A DNA stretch of 36,655 nucleotides from CAYUAI01 sp964442745 (GCA_964442745.1 CAYUAI010000037.1:1-36655); one strand, 5' to 3'. Shown: positions 7,664 through 16,109, counted from the first letter of the stretch. The notes: generated by a model from the letters alone, not told the origin. Made by a program: numbers and translations.

Positions 7664-8955
7664 ACCAATTTTTCGCACCCGACATACGAATAAACCAATT
7701 GACCACTTAACAGCGTCTGGTGCACTCGACCTTGCAACTCCCAGCCGATGCAAGGAGAGTTTTTCCCTTGGCTGACGATGCTATCTTCCGTGATGGTCCA
7801 CCACTCATTGGGGTCATAGATACAAATATCAGCAGCCATGCCTGGGGTTAAACTTCCCAAGTCTAACCCTAAAATTTTTGCCGGATAAATCGTCAATCGT
7901 GCAATAACTTCCGACAGACTTAATCGCCCGTCTTGCACCAAACGCAAACTAAGAGGCAGCAACGTTTCCAAAGCGGAAATCCCCGGTTCGGTAGAAACAA
8001 ACGGACCCAATTTGGCATCGAATTCATGCGGCTGATGATCGGAACAGATGACACTAATGACATTTTCAAACAACCCTTGGCGCAAACCATCCCGATCTCG
8101 CGATGTGCGAAACGGTGGCTGGACATGACAAAAACCATCAAACTCACCAATGTCTATCTCAGTCAAATGAAGATGATGAGCCGTCACATCGGCCGTCACC
8201 GGCAATCCCTCATGTTGCGCCCGAGCAATCATTCGTACCCCGCGCACGGTTGACAATTGACAAAAATGCGCTTTAACACCAGTATATTCGATCAATGCTA
8301 AGTCACGCCCAACCGCAACCGTTTCCGCAATATCAGGGATACCGGCCAGCCCCAAACGCAGACTCACGCTACCTTCGTGCACATAACCATCTCGACTTAA
8401 CCAAGGTTCTTGGCTATGCAAAAATACGGTTAAATCATGGCTCGCTGCATATTCCATCGCCCGACGCATCACCAAGGTATTGCTAATCGGCATTAACCCA
8501 TTACCCACCCCGACACAACCCGCTTGTCGCAACGCGCCCATTTCGCTAAGATGTTCCCCGCGCAATCCTAAAGTCAACGCTCCAATGGCCACAACACGTG
8601 CTTTATTTACCATTTGAGCACGGTGATTAATAAGATCCAATACCGCAGGCGTATCAATCGCTGGGTCGGTATCAGGCGGACAACATAAGGTCGTAATTCC
8701 GGCCGCCGCCGCCGCCGCTGTCTCACTGGCAATCGAAGCTTTATGCTCGCAGCCTGGCTCTCGCAAACGTGCTCGCAAATCAATGATTCCAGGGCAAACA
8801 ATTTTATTTTCAGCATCAATCGTATGATCTATTTGAAAACCATCAGGTGCCACACCAACACTGACAATTTTTCCATCATCAATATACACATCATGAACAC
8901 CATCCATCTGGTTTGCCGGATCGATCACGCGCCCGCCCTTAACCTGCAAACGCAT
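7660..8955 (-). CDS. pyrC: dihydroorotase-like protein lacking metal ligands (pseudo-DHOase, PyrC')
   Basis: This is a 431-residue amidohydrolase-fold protein of the type I dihydroorotase family. Active enzymes have a D-x-H-x-H zinc motif after the first strand; here the equivalent residues 59-63 read D-L-R-A-R, so both histidines are arginine. The histidine expected in the HVCHVS-like segment is also changed (AHFCQLST). Other family marks remain: RLREPG, LHSQE, ICSDHQPHE and GLGSLTPG-like end motifs. Pseudomonas-type pyrB operons carry the same kind of inactive PyrC', needed to assemble and stabilise aspartate transcarbamoylase, and that is the likely role here. Its ATG overlaps the pyrB stop by one base. 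A true dihydroorotase must be encoded elsewhere. Confidence 0.9.
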   Translation of the reverse strand: MRLQVKGGRVIDPANQMDGVHDVYIDDGKIVSVGVAPDGFQIDHTIDAENKIVCPGIIDLRARLREPGCEHKASIASETAAAAAAGITTLCCPPDTDPAIDTPAVLDLINHRAQMVNKARVVAIGALTLGLRGEHLSEMGALRQAGCVGVGNGLMPISNTLVMRRAMEYAASHDLTVFLHSQEPWLSRDGYVHEGSVSLRLGLAGIPDIAETVAVGRDLALIEYTGVKAHFCQLSTVRGVRMIARAQHEGLPVTADVTAHHLHLTEIDIGEFDGFCHVQPPFRTSRDRDGLRQGLFENVISVICSDHQPHEFDAKLGPFVSTEPGISALETLLPLSLRLVQDGRLSLSEVIARLTIYPAKILGLDLGSLTPGMAADICIYDPNEWWTITEDSIVSQGKNSPCIGWELQGRVHQTLLSGQLVYSYVGCEKLV

Positions 8956-9935
8956 TATCTATCCTCCAGAGAAGCACTATAACTACCCATGGCCATCGAC
9001 ATAATCGCCATGCGAACGGCAATACCATTGGTTACCTGTTCTAAAATCAGCGATTGAGGCCCATCCGCCACCTTTGAATCGATTTCAACGCCTCGATTAA
9101 TCGGCCCTGGATGCATTACCAATGCGCCCGGTTTCGCGTAACTGTATTTCTCCTCGGTTAAACCGTAAAAATTAAAAAATTCTCTTTCGCTGGGTAAAAA
9201 TGCACCACACATACGTTCGCGTTGCAAGCGCAGCATAATAATGACATCAACATTTTCTAAACCCGACCTCATATCATGGTACACATGCGCACCCAGCGTC
9301 TTGACATCTTCTGGTACAAAGGTTTTTGGACCAATAAGCCTGACTTCATTAACCCCCAATGTCGTCAAGGCATGGATTTGCGAACGCGCCACCCGAGAGT
9401 GCAATATATCCCCGACAATCGCCACTGTTAACGATGAAAATTGCTGAAAATGACGGCGAATGGTAAACATATCCAACATCGCCTGAGTGGGATGAGCATG
9501 ACTGCCATCGCCCGCATTAATCACACTCACGTGCGGTTGACTGTGCTTCGCAATAAAATGAGCCGCACCACTTTGTGAATGGCGAACCACAAACATATCA
9601 CTTTGCATCGCCTCCAGATTTCTTAAGGTATCCAATAACGACTCGCCCTTAGCCGTCGCCGACGTATCAATGTTTAAATTGAGCACGTCCGCAGACAATC
9701 TTTTCGCGGCCAGTTCAAAAGTCGTTCGAGTACGCGTGCTGTTTTCAAAAAATAAATTAACAATGGTTTTGCCACGTAATAAAGGTACTTTCTTGACCGC
9801 CTGTTCACCCACACTGGAAAAAGTCTCGGCGGTATCTAATATCGCCACTAACACGGAACGGGGAAGCCCTTCAACGGTTAAAAAATGACGCAACTTACCG
9901 TCAGAGGTCAATTGAATATTTTGTCTATAACTCAT
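8955..9935 (-). CDS. pyrB: aspartate carbamoyltransferase catalytic chain
   Basis: This 326-residue enzyme condenses carbamoyl phosphate and aspartate to carbamoyl aspartate, the committed step of pyrimidine synthesis. The carbamoyl-phosphate site ENSTRTRTTFELAA, the mobile-loop lysine in TSATAKGESLLDT, VVRHSQSGAAHF, HAHPTQAMLDMF, the aspartate-binding loop LRLQRERM and the closing MHPGPINRGVEID are all intact. No pyrI regulatory chain is present; the pseudo-dihydroorotase overlapping its stop codon suggests the dodecameric class found in Pseudomonas. The gene follows pyrR by 23 bases in one operon. The Shine-Dalgarno before the ATG at 9935 is weak. Confidence 0.96.
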   Translation of the reverse strand: MSYRQNIQLTSDGKLRHFLTVEGLPRSVLVAILDTAETFSSVGEQAVKKVPLLRGKTIVNLFFENSTRTRTTFELAAKRLSADVLNLNIDTSATAKGESLLDTLRNLEAMQSDMFVVRHSQSGAAHFIAKHSQPHVSVINAGDGSHAHPTQAMLDMFTIRRHFQQFSSLTVAIVGDILHSRVARSQIHALTTLGVNEVRLIGPKTFVPEDVKTLGAHVYHDMRSGLENVDVIIMLRLQRERMCGAFLPSEREFFNFYGLTEEKYSYAKPGALVMHPGPINRGVEIDSKVADGPQSLILEQVTNGIAVRMAIMSMAMGSYSASLEDR

Positions 9936-9958
9936 GAGGACGCTCTTAATAACAACAG

Positions 9959-10450
9959 CTAAGTAATCGCTAACCGCAGCGTCTCTGGCCCAGTTAGTTT
10001 GATATGTTGATCTTGCCTCAGCGCAACATGTTTACCCACCACATCGGCCTGAATAGGCAATTCCCTGCCTGCCCGGTCTACCAACACAGCTAACATCACA
10101 AACCGGGGACGCCCATAGTCAAAAATTTCATTTAATGCCGCCCTGATAGTACGGCCCGTATACAGCACGTCATCAATCAGCAATAGGCCCCGATCGGTAA
10201 TATTAAACGGCAACTTAGACGGCTTGACCTGTGGATGCATTCCAATTCGAGTGAAATCATCTCGATAGAAAGCAATATTTAATGCACCAAGGGGAAAAGG
10301 ATTCTTCATTTTTTGATGAAGCTTTTCCGCGATCCATAATCCGCCAGTATGAATGCCAATCATTAACGGCGACGACTCCCCATAATGCACCAGTTTCGCT
10401 TCAATACTGGGCACCATCTCTAGTAAGAGATTTTCCACAATTATATCCAT
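9959..10450 (-). CDS. pyrR: PyrR-type bifunctional regulator / uracil phosphoribosyltransferase
   Basis: This 163-residue protein of the type I phosphoribosyltransferase fold has the PRPP loop LLLIDDVLYTGRTIRAAL (about 89-106), the family segment ALNIAFYRDDFTRIG and LVDRAGRELPIQADVVGKHV near the end. PyrR of Gram-positive bacteria binds pyr mRNA and controls attenuation, and many homologues also have uracil phosphoribosyltransferase activity. In proteobacterial pyrRBC operons the regulatory role is less clear, and I see no attenuator before pyrB. It starts seven bases after the ruvX stop and precedes pyrB. Confidence 0.93.
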   Translation of the reverse strand: MDIIVENLLLEMVPSIEAKLVHYGESSPLMIGIHTGGLWIAEKLHQKMKNPFPLGALNIAFYRDDFTRIGMHPQVKPSKLPFNITDRGLLLIDDVLYTGRTIRAALNEIFDYGRPRFVMLAVLVDRAGRELPIQADVVGKHVALRQDQHIKLTGPETLRLAIT

Positions 10451-10457
10451 AAGTGAC

Positions 10458-10874
10458 TCACTGTCCCCTAAACTCCGATAACCAAGTATCGAGTATTAAT
10501 TTTGCTGCAATAGCATCCGAGCCTTTTGCATCCTGGTATTTTTTCGAATATTGCTGGGTCTCTACCGCATAGGAAGATAAATACTCATTCACCCAAACAA
10601 CAGGCAAAACAAACCGACCAGCCAACTGGTTACCGAAGCGGCGGCTCCGCGCTGTCATACGGCTTTGCTCACCATCGCCATGACACGGCAACCCGACAAC
10701 ACATAATTGTGGGTCCCATTGTGCAACCAATTTAGCAATGCCTTGCCAATCAGGCTTGCTAATAATATTTTTCATGGTATGTATTGGAGAAGCCTGGCGG
10801 GTAATCATATTGGCCACCGCTACGCCAATTTTTTTAGTGCCGTAATCAAACCCGAGTACGATGTCTATTTTCAT
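10458..10874 (-). CDS. ruvX: RuvX / YqgF family pre-16S rRNA nuclease
   Basis: This 138-residue RNase H-fold protein belongs to the YqgF family, implicated in trimming the 5' end of pre-16S rRNA and, by homology, in Holliday-junction resolution. The catalytic carboxylates are in the expected places: Asp in GFDYGTKKIGVAV, Glu in VNEYLSSYAVE and Asp in GSDAIAAKLIL. VVGLPCHGDGEQSRMTARSRRFGNQL is the conserved central region. The usual DER around the Glu is NEY here, a mild divergence. The algH (yqgE) gene that commonly precedes ruvX is absent; aroK lies 49 bases upstream of the start instead. Confidence 0.9.
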   Translation of the reverse strand: MKIDIVLGFDYGTKKIGVAVANMITRQASPIHTMKNIISKPDWQGIAKLVAQWDPQLCVVGLPCHGDGEQSRMTARSRRFGNQLAGRFVLPVVWVNEYLSSYAVETQQYSKKYQDAKGSDAIAAKLILDTWLSEFRGQ

Positions 10875-10923
10875 TATACGTCTGCAGTGAATACGAGTAA
10901 TTGACGACCGTCGATCATACTGA

Positions 10924-11463
10924 TTAATTATTCAGTGCCTGGACAATCAAAGAAACTACCTCCTTCACATTTTTATCGCCCGTGTTAACCGTTAAATCCG
11001 CCACCGCTTCATAAAAAGGGGTGCGCTGTGCTAATAATTGTGCGATTTTACCTTGTGGATCTTCAGTCGCTAATAGCGGTCGACTATGATCCATGGCTGT
11101 TCGCTGATAAAGCTGATCGAGAGAGGCTGTCAAATAAACAACAAACCCGCTTTCGCTAAGCAGATTGCGATTCTCCTCTGACAACACAACCCCCCCGCCC
11201 GTGGCTAATACAATATTATCCAATTGGGACATTTCAGCCAACATCAAAGCCTCGCGCTTACGAAAACCGACTTCCCCCTCCAGATCAAAAATCAGCGGAA
11301 TATTCGCTCCCGTACGTAATTCAATTTCTTTATCACAATCATAAAAGCTTTTTGCCAATGATTTAGCTAATGGCATACCTATGGTGGTTTTTCCTGCACC
11401 CATTGGCCCAACCAAAAAAACGCGGGGGGCTATACTAAGCCTAGGTTGCTTTACCGAATTCAT
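10924..11463 (-). CDS. aroK: shikimate kinase
   Basis: This ATP-dependent kinase phosphorylates shikimate in the common aromatic amino-acid pathway. With the ATG at 11463 it has 179 residues: Walker A GPMGAGKT (19-26), the shikimate-binding Asp44 (DCDKEIE), an Arg near 68 (VGFRKRE), the GGG motif in ATGGGVVLS (88-95) and the lid with HSRPLL. In-frame starts at 11484 (ATG) and 11517 (TTG) give longer versions. None has a good Shine-Dalgarno, and I prefer the shortest because family members begin just before the first strand. Neither pilQ nor aroB, the usual neighbours, is present. It is probably the first gene of the aroK-ruvX-pyrR-pyrB-pyrC' run. Confidence 0.93.
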   Translation of the reverse strand: MNSVKQPRLSIAPRVFLVGPMGAGKTTIGMPLAKSLAKSFYDCDKEIELRTGANIPLIFDLEGEVGFRKREALMLAEMSQLDNIVLATGGGVVLSEENRNLLSESGFVVYLTASLDQLYQRTAMDHSRPLLATEDPQGKIAQLLAQRTPFYEAVADLTVNTGDKNVKEVVSLIVQALNN

Positions 11464-11754
11464 GCGGTTTTGAAAAGACAACATGGAACTAACATTGCGG
11501 CCAAGACGATGACCCAATGTCGTTTGAAATCAATCCATTTAATTTTGACCCGCGACCTAATGAACCCGAACATTTTTTTACTATCCACTCATTTCAAACC
11601 AAGTTAATCATCAACCAAAATCAAAACCATGGCCGGATACCCCATTCATCCCGCCTTGCTTACCCACTGACACTGAAGTGATTTTTCTCCAATGGACCAT
11701 ACAGCCCAAGCAATCTAGCCCCAAGAAAACCACAAGGGAAGTCAATCTTTTAAA

Positions 11755-11791
11755 CGTAAGCTTACGCCATTTACGTCACGGATAACGTAAG
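11755..11791. promoter_or_regulatory. CGTAAG repeat cluster with a 12-base palindrome
   Basis: CGTAAGCTTACG at 11755-11766 is a perfect palindrome. The half-site recurs as TTACG at 11771-11775 and CGTAAG at 11786-11791. Such clustering of one hexamer in both orientations looks like a binding site for a dimeric regulator in the promoter region upstream of aroK or of the large secreted protein. The regulator is unknown. Confidence 0.35.
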
Positions 11792-11837
11792 AAGTATACC
11801 AAATAAATAGCCTTATACTATCATGTTGTCAGCAAAC

Positions 11838-11855
11838 ATGGGTCAGCCCATTTTT
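11838..11855 (+). terminator. short hairpin followed by T-run
   Basis: ATGGG-TCAG-CCCAT followed by TTTT is a compact stem of five pairs with a T-run on the plus strand. No plus-strand gene ends here, so it may be a chance match or the end of an undetected small RNA. Confidence 0.25.
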
Positions 11856-11934
11856 AGACAACCACCAATCATCAGCGCTTTTTGTCAATTTTTAACAATA
11901 TTCAATCAAACTCAAAGCATTTAGATAGTCTAAT

Positions 11935-11950
11935 AGTCTATCAATGGGAC
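11935..11950. repeat. tandem direct repeat ATAGTCTA x2
   Basis: The octamer ATAGTCTA occurs twice back to back, about 520 bases upstream of the large secreted protein gene. It may be a direct-repeat operator or a simple-sequence accident. Confidence 0.3.
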
Positions 11951-12467
11951 ACACTGTCAATCTTTAGTAGGTGATCCGTTACGACACCCAGATAAAAAAT
12001 CGAACAATTAATAACCGATTATGTAGCAAATGATAATCCAAAAAAAGTGTGCCATTGCAGTCAGCTCTACAACTGAATTATAATTTGGTCAAGACTTAAA
12101 AAATGATAATATATGTTTAACATGGGGAGAATTCAGGTCAGTGCATTTTAAAACAACCGTCCAATAAAAATACTTTTACAGTCAACATGGTGGGTTACTT
12201 TCTTATGGCCCGGCTAAATGCACGATCCAATCGGCACGCCGTCGGTAAACTTGCCCCTAGTATGGGTATTACCAACGAGCCTATTCATACCTAATTAATG
12301 GTCACTTGATATATAAGCTGTACTTATTTGATGAACGAACGATAAAAGCAGAATCACAACTTCATACTGCCCTTATTAATAAATAATTTAACTATCCAAA
12401 ATGAGAGCATAAAACGTCTAGACACGTTAGGTATGAGCCAACGCACACTCTGTGGGGGAGTATTAAA

Positions 12468-15400
12468 ATGCGACATGTTTTACGCACGCTCAATTTATTT
12501 CTTTATTCGAGCCTATTTCCTATCGTTGCCTTGGCCGCGACATTCAATGTCGATTCTTTTGGTGATGGCAACGACCAATCGGTAGGCGATGGAATATGCC
12601 GCACCACGACAAGTGTCTGTACTTTGCGAGCCGCCATCCAGGAAGCCAACTTCAATACCTCATTGGATGAAATCAATTTACCTAGTGGTACGTATTCACT
12701 AACACTCGCCGGTATTGATGACAATAGTACGGCGGGTGATATCGATATCACATCCCCTTTAAAAATCATAGGTCAGCGTGCGAGTGATACCATTATTCAA
12801 TCCAATGTCACACAGGGAAATAGCGAATATCGTATATTTCACATCGCACCGAATAACAACATCATTGATGTCACTATCACAAATGTTGGCATCAAAAATG
12901 GCTATGCCAACCAAGGCGCGGGTATCTATATTGAAAATGGTAATGTAGCACTAAACGACACACATATTTCAAACAATAACGCGACCCTAGGTAACAATGG
13001 TAAAGGTGGCGGTATTTATAATAAAAATGGTACATTAACCATTTATCGCAGCATAATATCCAATAATAATGCGGGAGCAAATAATATAGGTGCCGGTGGT
13101 GGCCTCTTTGCTGAGAATGGCAAAACTTATTTAATCAACACGATCATCGCCGCCAATGAAGCCAAAGGCATTAATGGCGGAGGTCTATTTAATAGCTCCA
13201 CTCAACTGGTGATCGCTAGCAGTACCATTGCCCAAAACCGTATTGCCGGTGTTAACGCTTCCGGCGCCGGTCTTTACACGAATATCAACAATAGCGTTAT
13301 CCTAAAAAATAGCATTATCGCCCAAAACAAACTTAACATTACCTCGAGCACCCCCATCTCCGACTGTGCAGGCGAGATCAAATCGGAAGGATATAACTTA
13401 ATAGGAAATGCCACTGGCTGCACCATAAGCAATGGCCAAACAACGGATAAAATAGGCACATCAACCACCCTGATTGAGGCTGGCTTAGGTGCCTTATATA
13501 CCGATACCACGGGCGGCATTGAAACCTTGCCACTGTTACCAAACAGTCCAGCCATTGATGCAGGTAACCCATCAGGCTGCCTTGACCACAACAATGCAAG
13601 ACTGGAAAACGACCAACGCGGTAATAATGCATTCCCTCGCCACATCACCAGCAACACAGGAACGGCCGGCCGCTGTGATATCGGTGCTTTCGAATACACC
13701 ACAAACACCAATGGTACATCACCTTCCAACAATTTGCCCACAGCATTCGGGTTTAATATGTCGGCCTGGACTAACCAAACTGTGTTTGGCGTATTACCCG
13801 CGACCGACCCCAATGGTTCACCAAATTCAACGGCATCAACACTAAGCTTTATTAGTAATACCCTGCCACAAAAAGGTTCTCTATCCATCAATAGCACCAC
13901 CGGTTTTTTCCAATACACCCCCAACAACAACTTGTCAGGAAACGACACGTTTAGCTATTATGTTAAAAATTCCAACAACCAAGAGTCACCACCGGCCACC
14001 GTCAACATTATTATCAACAACACACAACAAACGCCTTCGCCCGATCAACTTAAAACCATCAACATGGATTTAATCGCGAGTGCGGATAAGCCACTGGTTG
14101 GTATTTTTGGTATTGTTGATGAAGATGGTGAGTATCAAGGGTGGGATTTATCGGTTAACACCAACCAGTTAAGCAAAGGCACACTACAGCAATATAACAA
14201 CCAAAGCGTAGCCTACTTTATTTATACGCCAAGCAGTAATTTTGCAGGCACTGACAGCTTTCAATATACGGTAACCGATCGCGGCAATGACCGCACGAGC
14301 ACCTCGTTGGTCACGCTATCTCTGCAAAACGCAACTGGACCGGTTTCCATACGCAATTTAGCCTTCGATAACGTATTAAAAACCTCCAGCTACAATAATG
14401 GATTAGTCATCGGAGTCACCAATCCAAATAATTTGACGTTGACCTATAATTTAGCAACTCAAGCGGCCTATGGCTCCGCCAATATCAGTGCAACCGGTAA
14501 CTTTACCTACATACCGAATAATAATATCCCTACCACGATACAACAAGATACTTTTACCTATACTATTACGTACTTTGACACAGCAACGGGATTAAATACA
14601 ACGACAACACCCGCGACAGCTACACTCAATTTTTTGAGCAATAATGTTTCCGTCTCTGTGACGAATAACACATTCAATAACATTTCCCGCACCAACGCCA
14701 CAAGCCAGTCAATCGCCAACTTAGTCAGTAAACCAAATACCATCACTATCACAAATTATAATCTAGTCACATCACCGGCCTATGGTGGCATCACAATTCA
14801 AAGCAACGGAAATTTCACTTATACGCCGAACAATATTCCACAAAACGTGAATCAAGTCACTTTTAGCTTTTCAGTTAGCTACACGGAAAATAATGTGACC
14901 CAAACATCCAACAATGCAACGATTACACTAAATCTTTCGGGGGGCGGGGGAGGCGGAATCGGTAATGATTTCACGGTCAGTGAAATAACTATTAACGCCA
15001 CACGTGCGGGTCAGAGCACCGGTTCACTTAGCTCGACGGTGAATAATCCGAACAATCTTGTGATTACACAGTACTCCCGTACCGTCGCTGCCACCTATGG
15101 CAATGTTAGCATTGTTAGCGGCACGGGAGAATTCACTTATACACCGAGAAGCACAATCCCAAATACTGTTGCACAAGATAGCTTCCAGTTTGCGGTCACC
15201 TACACCGAAAATGGACTCAGAAAATTCGCTCGATCAACAGCGATCATTCGTTTTAACGGCGACACACCAGCCGGTACCGTCACCATTGATAATGCGGTTT
15301 TTTCAGAAGTTAGCCGAACCAACCCATACAAAAATTCCCTGATGGTTCAGGTGAAAAATCCTAATAATCTAGCGATTAATTTTCCGTCAAATAGCATCGA

Positions 15401-15971
15401 CGCAAATTTCGGCAACGTTATCATTAGCCAGTCCGGAGAATTCACCTATACCCCGAGCAGCACGATTACTGATAATGTTAACCAAGATTCTTTTAAATTT
15501 TCTTTGACGTATACGAATAGCAGCGGTGCCCAAGTTGTTTCCAATGTCGCGACAATCCAATTGAATTTCACTGCCATAAACACATCAATACAAGCCATTG
15601 CCCATTCCACCGTCTTCGATGCTTTCCAGTCCACCACATTAAATGGCCAACTACATGGCCATATTAATGGCAGCAACGCAAGTATTACTTTTGAGATCAT
15701 GAGACAACCGAGCAAAGGCACACTCAACTTAAACTCAACGACAGGGGTTTTTATTTACCAACCCAACGCCGATGCTACCGAGTCAGATAGTTTTGAATTT
15801 CGGGTTAAAGATAGCCAAGGCAATACTGTCAGTAATAATGCCGTTGTTACCATTAAACTCAATCCACGCCCAGTGATCACCGAAGACAGTGGCGGAGGAG
15901 GCTCAACTGGATTGGGAGCCGTACTTCTCCTTGGCTGGTTCCTACTCACAAAATTTAAAACCAAAAAATAA
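12468..15971 (+). CDS. large secreted CSLREA / beta-helix / Ig-like repeat protein with GlyGly-CTERM-like tail
   Basis: This 1167-residue exported protein has a strong ribosome binding site eight bases before its ATG. Residues 1-23 are a signal peptide (cleavage about ALA|A). A CSLREA-like region follows (VDSFGDG... to CTLRAAIQEAN, 51-61), then a right-handed parallel beta-helix with GGGIYN/GGGLF-type turns (about 125-290) and the NSPAIDAG...CDIGAFEY closing motif (to about 410). After two Ig/cadherin-like modules come four similar units of about 100 residues (624-1034) and a final Ig-like domain. The last ~28 residues have a Gly-rich motif (SGGGGSTG), a hydrophobic helix and a basic end (FKTKK), which fits the GlyGly-CTERM signal cut by rhombosortase after type II secretion. 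Asn, Thr and Ser are abundant. Adhesin or surface matrix protein is the likely role; no enzyme motif is seen. Confidence 0.88.
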   Translation: MRHVLRTLNLFLYSSLFPIVALAATFNVDSFGDGNDQSVGDGICRTTTSVCTLRAAIQEANFNTSLDEINLPSGTYSLTLAGIDDNSTAGDIDITSPLKIIGQRASDTIIQSNVTQGNSEYRIFHIAPNNNIIDVTITNVGIKNGYANQGAGIYIENGNVALNDTHISNNNATLGNNGKGGGIYNKNGTLTIYRSIISNNNAGANNIGAGGGLFAENGKTYLINTIIAANEAKGINGGGLFNSSTQLVIASSTIAQNRIAGVNASGAGLYTNINNSVILKNSIIAQNKLNITSSTPISDCAGEIKSEGYNLIGNATGCTISNGQTTDKIGTSTTLIEAGLGALYTDTTGGIETLPLLPNSPAIDAGNPSGCLDHNNARLENDQRGNNAFPRHITSNTGTAGRCDIGAFEYTTNTNGTSPSNNLPTAFGFNMSAWTNQTVFGVLPATDPNGSPNSTASTLSFISNTLPQKGSLSINSTTGFFQYTPNNNLSGNDTFSYYVKNSNNQESPPATVNIIINNTQQTPSPDQLKTINMDLIASADKPLVGIFGIVDEDGEYQGWDLSVNTNQLSKGTLQQYNNQSVAYFIYTPSSNFAGTDSFQYTVTDRGNDRTSTSLVTLSLQNATGPVSIRNLAFDNVLKTSSYNNGLVIGVTNPNNLTLTYNLATQAAYGSANISATGNFTYIPNNNIPTTIQQDTFTYTITYFDTATGLNTTTTPATATLNFLSNNVSVSVTNNTFNNISRTNATSQSIANLVSKPNTITITNYNLVTSPAYGGITIQSNGNFTYTPNNIPQNVNQVTFSFSVSYTENNVTQTSNNATITLNLSGGGGGGIGNDFTVSEITINATRAGQSTGSLSSTVNNPNNLVITQYSRTVAATYGNVSIVSGTGEFTYTPRSTIPNTVAQDSFQFAVTYTENGLRKFARSTAIIRFNGDTPAGTVTIDNAVFSEVSRTNPYKNSLMVQVKNPNNLAINFPSNSIDANFGNVIISQSGEFTYTPSSTITDNVNQDSFKFSLTYTNSSGAQVVSNVATIQLNFTAINTSIQAIAHSTVFDAFQSTTLNGQLHGHINGSNASITFEIMRQPSKGTLNLNSTTGVFIYQPNADATESDSFEFRVKDSQGNTVSNNAVVTIKLNPRPVITEDSGGGGSTGLGAVLLLGWFLLTKFKTKK
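14337..15569 (+). repeat. four ~100-residue protein repeat units
   Basis: Within the large secreted protein four consecutive units (starting near residues 624, 727, 835 and 937) share the pattern VxIxNxxF...SRT...NPNNLxI, then YGNVxISxxGEFTYTP, then VNQDSFxFSxTYT and a closing ATIxLNF strand. The second and third are separated by a run of six glycines. The units are diverged at the DNA level, so they are old duplications rather than a recent tandem array. Confidence 0.75.
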
Positions 15972-16001
15972 TAATGTACCACTCCTCTTCGCCGACAGCT
16001 C

Positions 16002-16035
16002 AAGGCCGGCGGTTCATTTCAGGGCCTTCATTTTT
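16002..16035 (+). terminator. possible terminator after the GlyGly-CTERM protein gene
   Basis: AAGGCC at 16002-16007 and GGCCTT at 16023-16028 form a perfect six-pair stem with a 15-base loop, followed by CATTTTT. It lies about 30 bases beyond the stop codon on the same strand. The loop is long, so confidence is modest. Confidence 0.4.
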
Positions 16036-16082
16036 AGGGATGAAAATGCAGAGCATATAGGGACATATTCACCGCGTGTCTT

Positions 16083-16109
16083 GAAATAAATCGCCGGCTC
16101 TGAGCCAGC
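16083..16109 (-). terminator. possible rapA terminator
   Basis: On the minus strand GCTGGC-TCAGA-GCCGGC forms a GC-rich stem (16109-16093, one G-T pair), followed by GATTTATTTC. It lies about 35 bases past the rapA stop. The tail has interrupted T's, so it would be a weak intrinsic terminator. Confidence 0.35.

Larger units (their letters stand above)
11464..12467. other. 1 kb non-coding gap between aroK and the GlyGly-CTERM protein gene
   Basis: This divergent intergenic region is unusually long for the window. I find no frame with a convincing start; the longest short one I checked, 35 codons from the ATG at 12187, has no ribosome binding site. It contains a CGTAAG-type repeat cluster (11755-11791), a short hairpin with a T-run (11838-11855) and an 8-base tandem repeat (11935-11950), listed separately. 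At its right end GGGGGAG at 12453-12460 is an excellent ribosome binding site for the downstream gene. It could hold long regulatory DNA, a small RNA or the decayed remains of a gene. Confidence 0.5.

Noticed and set aside
12187..12294. 35-codon frame from an ATG in the 1 kb gap before the large secreted protein
   Set aside because: Reasonable codons but no ribosome binding site, very short, and nothing recognisable.
12181..12300. Possible cyclic di-GMP riboswitch in the leader of the large secreted protein, considered because of the cyclase operon
   Set aside because: The conserved GEMM sequence elements are not present in this region; only scattered GC-rich pairs are seen.
13274..13948. 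Long minus-strand frame (224 codons) opposite the large secreted protein gene
   Set aside because: It is antisense to a clear coding region with signal peptide and repeats. Its product is Leu/Val-rich without family features, as expected from the reverse reading of Asn/Thr/Gly-rich codons.
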